This document shows, in pieces, positions 52,063-58,938 of a stretch of 64,000 nucleotides of DNA. The notes under the pieces are model-generated. The model was not told the DNA's origin. It searched no databases and saw only the letters and a list, made by a program, of their open reading frames with translations. Within the stretch, counting starts at the first letter, position 1, and the number at the start of each line of letters is the position of its first letter. Source of the stretch: Pseudomonadota bacterium (GTDB taxonomy: Bacteria; Pseudomonadota; Alphaproteobacteria; Rhizobiales; Phreatobacteraceae); contig JAIUOO010000019.1 of NCBI GenBank assembly GCA_020161695.1, positions 1 to 64,000 on the forward strand, read 5' to 3'. A program made the position numbers and the translations under genes.

Positions 52063-52152
52063 TCAATAGCGGGCGGTCACCACACCCGGACCGGTCGAGA
52101 ACAGGTAGTTCACGCCGAGCTTCAGCGTGTGCACGTCATTGCGGAAGGCTTG
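52063..52152 (-). pseudogene. C-terminal remnant of an outer-membrane beta-barrel protein
   Basis: On the minus strand the 30 codons before a TGA stop (52063-52065) read ...FRNDVHTLKLGVNYLFSTGP then GVVTARY, the closing strands and terminal aromatic of a rhizobial outer-membrane beta-barrel (Omp25/RopB-like) protein. The frame upstream is not a continuation of that family and no start is near. It therefore looks like the end of a deleted gene left beside trmL. Confidence 0.7.
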
Positions 52153-52295
52153 TGCTCTGAAGCGGCAGGACAGGCCGCAATCTCGCCGGGAAACCTCGCC
52201 TCATCGGGTTCACGGGCCTTTGGCCCGGCGGGTGGAGTGGTTATATTCCGTTAACCACGGCCCGGCTGCGGGCCCGCGACCTCCGAAGGACCGGG

Positions 52296-53006
52296 ATGGA
52301 TACGAACGCGACCGGCAGGACATCCCTCACCGACACCATGCGCGCCATCCGCATCGAGGAGGCGGAACGGACCGGCGTGGTCGTGGCCCTGCGCGATGCC
52401 GAGTTCGCGCGCCTCGCGATCCTTCACGACCGCGTCCGCGCCGTGCTCGACCAGGTTCCCAAGGGCATCGACCTGTTCGACGCCGGCCTCACGCCCGGCG
52501 AGACTCCACGGCTGTGGATCGACATGATCGCCTTCGTCGAGATGGGACGTGACAAGCGCACCTACCGCTTTCTGCAGGACACGCGGAACGGCCGGCGCAT
52601 CATGGCCGAGAGCGATGATGCCGGCGTGGTGGCGGAGCGGATCACCACCTATGTCGCGAGCCGCCTGATCGAGCGCGAGCGCATGCTGGCACTGCCGCCG
52701 GTTTCGCCCCTGCCGGAAACACCGGCCCTGCCCCGCGCCGACATGCCCGCGGCCATTCTCGACAGGCCGCAGCCCGCCGCCGCAGCCGCGGAGACGAGGT
52801 CGCCGATGCCGCAGGCAGCGCTGGCGCCCGCGGCGACCCCGGGCACGGCCCAGCCGGATGCCCCCGCTGGAGCCCTGCCGGCCGCTCGGCCGACAAGGAG
52901 TGGCATCAGCTTCTCGGGGCTTGGCGGCTTCGTCCTGTTCCTGCTCGGCCTTGCCGCCGGCGCGGGCGGCCTTCTGGCCGTCGCCCAGCTCGCGACTCGG
53001 CTCTAG
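52296..53006 (+). CDS. Membrane-anchored hypothetical protein
   Basis: A 236-residue protein. An N-terminal soluble part (about 1-130) is helical with Asp, Arg and Glu; a Pro/Ala-rich linker follows (about 130-205), then one C-terminal hydrophobic helix (GLGGFVLFLLGLAAGAGGLLAV). I recognise no named family. Start 52296 fits. Tail-anchored architecture only. Confidence 0.7.
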   Translation: MDTNATGRTSLTDTMRAIRIEEAERTGVVVALRDAEFARLAILHDRVRAVLDQVPKGIDLFDAGLTPGETPRLWIDMIAFVEMGRDKRTYRFLQDTRNGRRIMAESDDAGVVAERITTYVASRLIERERMLALPPVSPLPETPALPRADMPAAILDRPQPAAAAAETRSPMPQAALAPAATPGTAQPDAPAGALPAARPTRSGISFSGLGGFVLFLLGLAAGAGGLLAVAQLATRL

Positions 53007-53124
53007 GGATCGCCGCCCGCAGGGTCTCCCATGCATGCGGCACCTTTCCCGGGCGCATCGTCGCGGCTAGCTTGCGCGCCGACATGCCGGCCACCTCCGG
53101 CCCCGAACCGTCCGGGAGGACACC

Positions 53125-54600
53125 ATGACCCTTTCAGCAACGCTTGCCGGCAGCGCCCCGCGCAAGGTCTTCAACATCGTCGACGGCAAGCAGACGGAAG
53201 CCGCAGACGGCCGCGTCATCGACGCGATCGGCCCGTCTGACGGTGCGGTCATCGCGTACATGCCGCGTTCCGGCGCATCCGATATCGACAAGGCGGTCGC
53301 CGCCGCGCGCAAGGCCTTCGAGGAAGGCCCGTGGAGCCGCATGACGGCCACGGAGCGCGGCCGACTGCTGGTGAAGATCGGCGAAGCGATTCTCGCCCAC
53401 CACGACGAACTGTCGCTGCTGGAGAGCATCGACACCGGCAAGCCCGCCCGCCAGGGCAAGGCCGACATCACCGCGACCGCCCGTTATTTCGAGTTCTACG
53501 GCACCGCCGCCGACAAGGTGCATGGCGAGACCATTCCCTTCCTCAACGGCTACACCGTCGCCGTCGTCCGCGATCCCCACGGCGTCACCGGCCATATCGT
53601 GCCGTGGAACTACCCCGCGCAGATCTTCGGCCGGTCGGTCGCAGCCTCGCTCGCCTGCGGCAACACCTGCGTCGTGAAGCCTGCCGAGGACGCCTGCCTG
53701 TCGCTCCTGCGCATTTCCGAACTGGCGCTCGAGGTCGGCTTCCCGCCGGGCGTTCTCAACATCCTTTCGGGTCTCGGCGAGGAGGCGGGCGCGGCCCTGT
53801 CCAGCCATCGCGGCATCGATTTCGTGTCCTTCACCGGCTCCCCCGAGGTCGGCACGCTGATCCAGACGGCTGCCGCGAAGAACCATATCGGCTGCACGCT
53901 GGAGCTCGGCGGCAAGTCGCCCCAGATCGTCTTCGCGGACGCCGATTTCGACGCGGCGGTGCCGACCCTCGTCAACGCCATCGTCCAGAACGGCGGCCAG
54001 ACCTGCTCGGCGGGCTCGCGCATGCTGGTCGAGCGGGCGGCCTATGACGAGCTGGTCTCGCGCGTCGCCGACCGCTTCAGGACCGTTCGCGTCGGCACCT
54101 GGGACATGGACCTCGACTGCGGCCCGATGATCAATGCCGGCCAGAAAAGCCGAGTCGAGGGTTTCGTCGCCCGCGCCCGCGCCGAGGGCGTGCCCGTCAT
54201 CGCCGAAGGCCAGCTGGCCCCCAACCTGCCGCCGGGCGGCTTCTACGTCGCGCCGACCCTGTTCGGCCCGGTGCCGCGCTCGAACGCGCTGGCGCAGGAC
54301 GAGGTCTTTGGTCCGGTCCTCTCGGCCATTCCCTTCGACGACGAGGCCGATGCCGTCCGCCTCGCCAACGGCACCGATTTCGGCCTTGTCGCCGGCGTCT
54401 GGAGCCGTGACGCGAAGCGCTCCATGCGGGTTGCGCGCGCCATGCGCTGCGGCCAGGTCTTCGTCAACGGCTATGGCGCGGGCGGCGGCATCGAACTGCC
54501 CTTCGGCGGCGTCAAGAAATCCGGCCACGGCCGCGAGAAGGGCTTCGAGGCACTCTACGAGTTCTCCGCCTCCAAGACCGTCGTCATCAATCACGGCTGA
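53125..54600 (+). CDS. NAD(P)-dependent aldehyde dehydrogenase
   Basis: A 491-residue ALDH. Catalytic Cys294 in GGQTCSAGSR, Glu260 in LELGGKSPQ, and the Asn162 in VPWNYPAQ are in place; the NAD loop is FTGSPEVG. Full length. It heads a cluster of ALDH, SDR, FAH and GNAT genes on one strand, so it may oxidise an aldehyde intermediate of a sugar- or aromatic-acid pathway. Substrate not established. Confidence 0.93.
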   Translation: MTLSATLAGSAPRKVFNIVDGKQTEAADGRVIDAIGPSDGAVIAYMPRSGASDIDKAVAAARKAFEEGPWSRMTATERGRLLVKIGEAILAHHDELSLLESIDTGKPARQGKADITATARYFEFYGTAADKVHGETIPFLNGYTVAVVRDPHGVTGHIVPWNYPAQIFGRSVAASLACGNTCVVKPAEDACLSLLRISELALEVGFPPGVLNILSGLGEEAGAALSSHRGIDFVSFTGSPEVGTLIQTAAAKNHIGCTLELGGKSPQIVFADADFDAAVPTLVNAIVQNGGQTCSAGSRMLVERAAYDELVSRVADRFRTVRVGTWDMDLDCGPMINAGQKSRVEGFVARARAEGVPVIAEGQLAPNLPPGGFYVAPTLFGPVPRSNALAQDEVFGPVLSAIPFDDEADAVRLANGTDFGLVAGVWSRDAKRSMRVARAMRCGQVFVNGYGAGGGIELPFGGVKKSGHGREKGFEALYEFSASKTVVINHG

Positions 54601-54606
54601 ACGCGC

Positions 54607-54651
54607 GCATTTTCAGGCGAAGCTGGCACCGTTTCGCGTGAAGAAAATGCG
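54607..54651. repeat. Dispersed intergenic palindrome, copy B
   Basis: GCATTTTC ... GAAAATGCG with 8-bp arms, matching the reverse complement of the element at 3304-3349. It occupies the 89-bp gap between the ALDH and SDR genes. Confidence 0.8.
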
Positions 54652-54689
54652 GCATGACTGATACACAAGCATCCCAACAGGGGGATTCC

Positions 54690-55436
54690 ATGCGTCTCAA
54701 GGACAAGGTCGCCATCGTCACCGGCGGCGCGCAGGGCTTCGGGCTCGGCATCGTGCAGACTTTTGCCAGGGAGGGCGCCAGGGTCGTCGTCCTCGATCTC
54801 AACGAGGAAGGCGCCAAGGCCGCCGCCAAGCCGTTCGGCCGCAAGGCCTTCGGCATGAAGTGCGATGTCTCCAAGGCGAAGGACGTCCAGCGTGCTGTCG
54901 CCAAGACCGTCGAGCGCTTCGGCACGGTCGATGTGCTGATCAACAATGCCGGCACCTCGCACCGCAACCGCCCCATGCTGGAAGTCGACGAGGAGACCTT
55001 CGACCGGGTCTTCGACGTTAACGTGAAGTCGATCTTCCACTTTGCCCACGCCGTGGTGCCGGTCATGCGGCAGAACGGCGGCGGCGCAATCATCAATGTC
55101 GGCTCGACCGCGGGCCTCCGCCCCCGCCCCGGCCTTGCCTGGTACAATGCCTCCAAGGGCGCGGTGAACCTCCTGTCGAAGTCGATGGCGGTGGAACTGG
55201 CGCCCGACAAGATCCGCGTCTGCGCCCTCGCGCCGGTTGCGGGCGACACGCCGCTGCTGGGCATGTTCATGGGCGAGGACACGCCGGAAATGCGCAAGAA
55301 GTTCATCGCCTCCATCCCGATGGGCCGCCTGTCGACGCCGCAGGACATTGCCGACGCGGCGCTGTTCCTCGCCGCCGATCCCGGCAACTTCCTCACCGGC
55401 GTGGTGCTGGAGGTCGATGGCGGGCGCTGCATCTAG
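54690..55436 (+). CDS. Short-chain dehydrogenase/reductase
   Basis: A 248-residue SDR: TGGAQGFGLG is the nucleotide loop, NNAG the second motif, catalytic Ser139 (NVGSTAG), Tyr152 and Lys156 (YNASK). Start 54690 follows GGGGGA; ATG 54654 would add 12 residues. Second enzyme of the catabolic cluster, separated from ALDH by a palindromic repeat. Confidence 0.94.
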   Translation: MRLKDKVAIVTGGAQGFGLGIVQTFAREGARVVVLDLNEEGAKAAAKPFGRKAFGMKCDVSKAKDVQRAVAKTVERFGTVDVLINNAGTSHRNRPMLEVDEETFDRVFDVNVKSIFHFAHAVVPVMRQNGGGAIINVGSTAGLRPRPGLAWYNASKGAVNLLSKSMAVELAPDKIRVCALAPVAGDTPLLGMFMGEDTPEMRKKFIASIPMGRLSTPQDIADAALFLAADPGNFLTGVVLEVDGGRCI

Positions 55437-55492
55437 GAGCGCCCACGGCAGATTGGGCACCGGTTTCGCGGTTCGGGAATGTGACAAGCACG

Positions 55493-56662
55493 ATGACCTT
55501 CACCCTTGCCCCTGAGACCACCCTCCCCGCCGACGGGCTGACGGGAACGCTCGTCGGTCGCGTCCAGAGACCCGGCCTCGGCCCCTCGGTCGCCGCCATC
55601 CGCGATGGCGGCGTCTTCGACGTGACGGCCGCCTTCCCGACGACGGCCGACCTGTTCGACCTCGCCGATCCCGCCTCTGCGGTCGCCGCCATTCCCGGCG
55701 AGCGCATCGGCGATCTGGCCGCCATCCTCGCCAACAGTGTCGAAACAGCCCGCGACCCGGCGAGGCCCTATCTGCTTTCCCCCATCGACGTGCAGGCGGT
55801 GAAGGCGGCCGGCGTCACCTTCGCCGTTTCGATGGTCGAGCGGGTCATCGAGGAACAGGCCAAGGGCGATCCGGCACGCGCCTCGGCGATCCGCGCCGAG
55901 ATCGGCGACATCATCGGCGGCGAGTTGAAGGGTCTGAAGCCCGGCTCGCCGGAAGCAGCAGCCCTGAAGAAGCACCTGCAGCAGCGCGGGCTCTGGTCGC
56001 AATATCTCGAAGTCGGCATCGGCCCGGATGCGGAGGTCTTCACCAAGGCTCCCGTGCTGTCCTCGGTCGGCACCGGCGCGGATGTCGGCATCCACCCGAT
56101 CTCGACCTGGAACAACCCGGAGCCCGAGGTTGTCCTGGTCATCTCCTCGGCGGGTCGCATCGTTGGCGCGACGCTCGGCAACGACGTCAACCTGCGCGAT
56201 GTCGAGGGCCGCTCGGCCCTCCTGCTCGGCAAGGCGAAGGACAACAACGCCTCCGCCGCGCTCGGCCCCTTCGTGCGCCTGTTCGATGGGAGTTTCGGCA
56301 TCGGCCATGTCCGCCGGATGAAGGTGCAGTTGAAGGTGACCGGCGAGGACGGCTTCGTCATGGACGGACGCAGCGACATGGCCGCGATCTCCCGCGACGT
56401 CGAGGACCTCGCGAAACAGGCCATCGGCCCGCACCATCAATATCCCGACGGACTGGTGCTCTATTGCGGCACGCTGTTCGCGCCGATCCAGGACCGCGAT
56501 GCGCCGGGACAGGGCTTCACGCACAAGGTCGGCGATATCGTCACCATCGCCAGCGACGAGCTCGGCGCGCTCACCAACCGTGTCCGTCTGTCGACCGAAT
56601 GCGCGCCCTGGACCGGTGGCATCCGCGCGCTGATGGCGAGCCTCACCGCGCGCCGGGCATGA
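55493..56662 (+). CDS. Fumarylacetoacetate hydrolase family protein
   Basis: A 389-residue FAH-fold enzyme. The core includes the metal triad region in WNNPEPEVVLVISSAGRIVG, and ALGNDVNLRDVEG plus LLLGKAKDNNASAALGPFVRL. The length is typical of FAH enzymes in sugar-acid pathways rather than of the short homoprotocatechuate isomerases. It overlaps the following GNAT gene by 4 nt. Start is uncertain between GTG 55481 and ATG 55493. Confidence 0.85.
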   Translation: MTFTLAPETTLPADGLTGTLVGRVQRPGLGPSVAAIRDGGVFDVTAAFPTTADLFDLADPASAVAAIPGERIGDLAAILANSVETARDPARPYLLSPIDVQAVKAAGVTFAVSMVERVIEEQAKGDPARASAIRAEIGDIIGGELKGLKPGSPEAAALKKHLQQRGLWSQYLEVGIGPDAEVFTKAPVLSSVGTGADVGIHPISTWNNPEPEVVLVISSAGRIVGATLGNDVNLRDVEGRSALLLGKAKDNNASAALGPFVRLFDGSFGIGHVRRMKVQLKVTGEDGFVMDGRSDMAAISRDVEDLAKQAIGPHHQYPDGLVLYCGTLFAPIQDRDAPGQGFTHKVGDIVTIASDELGALTNRVRLSTECAPWTGGIRALMASLTARRA

Positions 56663-57138
56663 CCGGTCTCGCCGCGCCGGACGGCCTGATCGGCCGCGAC
56701 GGCGAGGTATCGCTCGTGCTGAGCGGCCTGCATCCGGCCGACGCGGCCAGGGGCTGGTTCCCCTATTACACATTCGCGATCGCGGCCGGCGGCGAGCCGG
56801 CAGGCGCCATCCGCCTGCGGGTCGGCGACGGGCCTGACCTCGTGCTCTATGGCGGCCATGTCGGCTACGAGGTGCTGCCGGCCTTCCGCGGCCGGCGCTA
56901 TGCCGAACGCGCCTGCCGCCTGCTGTTCCCACTGATGCGGGCCAACGGCCAGCACGAGGTCTGGATCACCTGCAACCCCGACAATGCCGCCTCGCGGCGC
57001 ACCTGCGAGCGGCTCGGGGCGCGGTTCGTGGAGATCGTCGCGCTGCCGCGCGACAGCGACATGTACCTGCGCGGCGAACGCGAGAAATGCCGATACCGGC
57101 TCTTGGTCCCGCCAGCCGGTTTCGACACCCACGCCTGA
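56659..57138 (+). CDS. GNAT-family acetyltransferase
   Basis: A 159-residue GNAT fold: GGHVGYEVLPAFRGRRYAERACRLLF carries the acetyl-CoA loop R-x-x-x-Y-A, and WITCNPDNAASRRTCERLGARFVEI the last strand-helix. Start 56659 overlaps the FAH stop codon (ATGA). It belongs to the same operon; substrate unknown. Confidence 0.85.
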   Translation: MTGLAAPDGLIGRDGEVSLVLSGLHPADAARGWFPYYTFAIAAGGEPAGAIRLRVGDGPDLVLYGGHVGYEVLPAFRGRRYAERACRLLFPLMRANGQHEVWITCNPDNAASRRTCERLGARFVEIVALPRDSDMYLRGEREKCRYRLLVPPAGFDTHA

Positions 57139-57214
57139 TCCCCGGCGGCGCCGGCTGTGATCAGCCCGTCACCGAGCACGGCTAGCCTCCATCCCGTCCC
57201 AACAGGAGGCAGCA

Positions 57215-57493
57215 ATGACCATGAATCCCGGTGACGTCGTGATGCTGAAGTCCGGCGGCCAGCCGCTGACGGTTGCGTCGGTTTCTGCCGAGGAGGCCGT
57301 GTGCCTCTGGATCGGCGAGGAAGGCGATCTCTTCCGCGAGGCGATCCCGCTCGTCGCCCTCGCTCACATCGACATGGAGGATGACGGCGGCGACGAAGAG
57401 GACGAAGAGGACGAAGAAGACGAGGACGCCGAAGGCGTCGTCGATGAGGACGAGGATGAGGCTGAAACGCGCCGCGAGCGCGAGCCCGCCTGA
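57215..57493 (+). CDS. DUF2158/YodC-like small acidic protein
   Basis: A 92-residue protein: a short YodC-like domain (GDVVMLKSGGQPLTVASVSA then VCLWIGEEG), and an acidic low-complexity tail of Glu and Asp (about 58-80). Start 57215 follows AGGAGG. Function unknown. Confidence 0.78.
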   Translation: MTMNPGDVVMLKSGGQPLTVASVSAEEAVCLWIGEEGDLFREAIPLVALAHIDMEDDGGDEEDEEDEEDEDAEGVVDEDEDEAETRREREPA

Positions 57494-57496
57494 GGC

Positions 57497-57739
57497 TCAG
57501 TCGGCGGATGGCAGGCGGCGCATCGTGAACTCGATGCGCCCATCATCCAGTTCCTGCCAGAACTCGACCTCCGTCATGTAGGCCGCCCGCGGGAACCTCA
57601 CGAGGATTTCGCGGGCCTTGGCTCGGGCGTCCTCGCGGGGGAGCACGTAGGTCTCGCGCATCCAGCCATCGGAACGCGGCGCGGACGGCGATGAGCCCCG
57701 CCTGAAGGCATCGAACGGCCTGTTGCGATCGGACCGCAT
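57497..57739 (-). CDS. Small conserved-looking hypothetical protein
   Basis: An 80-residue protein, convergent with DUF2158 with 3 nt between stop codons. It has a basic N-terminus and a beta-like AYMTEVEFWQELDDGRIEFTM segment. Start 57739. No family recognised. Confidence 0.6.
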   Translation of the reverse strand: MRSDRNRPFDAFRRGSSPSAPRSDGWMRETYVLPREDARAKAREILVRFPRAAYMTEVEFWQELDDGRIEFTMRRLPSAD

Positions 57740-57759
57740 GCGTCACCTGCCAAGCGAGG

Positions 57760-58479
57760 TTACGCGGCCGCCGCCTGACCCTTGCCGCCCTCCCTGGCCT
57801 TCGGCGTCTGGCGCTTCGGCCCGAAAAGCTGCTCCTGCTCGGCTGCGGTCGACATCATGAACGGATAGCGATCATAGACCCGCTGGCGCAGTTCTGGAAA
57901 GGACACGCCCATCAGGTTGATCGGGTCCTTGAGGTTCGGATAGGCGCGCGGCTCGCCGATCGGTTCCATGAACAGCAGCCGGCGATAGAAGGCGCGATGC
58001 TCGGTGCGCACGGTGGCGAGCGCATAGTCGGCATCCCCGTGTTCGGACGCCAGCATGCCCAGGCGCACGGTGGCATAGGCAAGGCCCGGATTCTGCCGCG
58101 AACATTCATAGTCGACCACGAAACGGGTCGGATCGACGATCACCTCGCCGCGCTCGATGCGGGGACCGAGAATGTCGGGGAAGATCGCCAGGGCCGGCGC
58201 GATCGGATGCTCGGCGCTCGCGACATGAACGCGGATGGAGCTGACCAGTTGCCCATCGAGATGCAGGCCGAATATCCAGACATTCGGCGCTGCGTCGAAG
58301 TTGTCGCTGAACCGGCCACTCTCGTCCGGCTGGATGGCACCTTCGCGCAGATAGCACTGATACCTGAGACGGTAGATCGCTTCCTTGTCGGCGTCCGTTT
58401 CCGCGCGCCGGTATTCAATCCTGGAAATGAGGTCGGTTACATTCTGCGCAAATATACTGGCGGCGTTAACCGTATTCAT
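57760..58479 (-). CDS. N-acyl amino acid synthase (FeeM-like) acyltransferase
   Basis: A 239-residue enzyme of the GNAT/autoinducer-synthase fold. Features are RRAETDADKEAIYRLRYQCYLREGAI near the N-terminus (the LuxI-like conserved Arg-x-x-x-Tyr/Phe region), FDAAPNVWIFGLHLDGQLVSSIRVHV, and EVIVDPTRFVVDYECSRQ. FeeM and relatives make long-chain N-acyl amino acids from acyl-ACP. A Lys-rich tail (KRQTPKAREGGKG) follows. Start 58479. Confidence 0.82.
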   Translation of the reverse strand: MNTVNAASIFAQNVTDLISRIEYRRAETDADKEAIYRLRYQCYLREGAIQPDESGRFSDNFDAAPNVWIFGLHLDGQLVSSIRVHVASAEHPIAPALAIFPDILGPRIERGEVIVDPTRFVVDYECSRQNPGLAYATVRLGMLASEHGDADYALATVRTEHRAFYRRLLFMEPIGEPRAYPNLKDPINLMGVSFPELRQRVYDRYPFMMSTAAEQEQLFGPKRQTPKAREGGKGQAAAA

Positions 58480-58938
58480 CTGAATGGCCCCACGTGAAGC
58501 GTCGCCGTCCGCCTTGCAACGTGGGGTAATTGTTCATCAAATTTTAACCGCTGGAAAGCGTCTGGTTAAAACATCGTTAACGCGATCAGAGAAAGCCTGT
58601 CAGGGTCGCTATTCGTTCTTATGATACCTCCGCCGCACGGCAGAGAATTACTTCGCTGCATCGCGTCAAAGTTGCATAGGTTGAGACAAGCTATCATACA
58701 TGATTTTCCGGCGATACCGCGCGCTCGTCGCCGAAGCCCGAAATTCGGGCTTCTCGCAATCACGATGAGCAACCATTGATACAAATGCACGGAAATACCC
58801 GCATTGCGGGTAGATTCCACGCTGGCAATTGGCCCTCGACCGGCAAGGTCCGCGCAGACGCGAGCGCGCGAAAGCACCAGCGGCGCGCCGGCCCCGGTGA
58901 AATACCTATGTCCTTACGGCATGTCGTGCGGGATCGCC
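58480..58938. other. Intergenic region without a supported gene
   Basis: These 459 bases between two minus-strand genes are AT-richer than their surroundings. Two hairpins are visible: GAAGCCCG-AAATT-CGGGCTTC (58733-58753) and TACCCGC-ATT-GCGGGTA (58796-58812). The open frame at 58566-58877 has no coding character. Promoter for the FeeM-like gene probably lies here near 58500-58600, not assigned. Confidence 0.55.

Noticed and set aside
55441..55480. Third copy of the GCATTTTC palindrome before the FAH gene
   Set aside because: Only a short part (GGGCACCGGTTTCGCG) resembles the element and neither arm is present.
58566..58877. Open frame of 103 codons in the gap at 58.5-58.9 kb
   Set aside because: Composition is not like neighbouring genes, it contains inverted repeats and no ribosome binding site.
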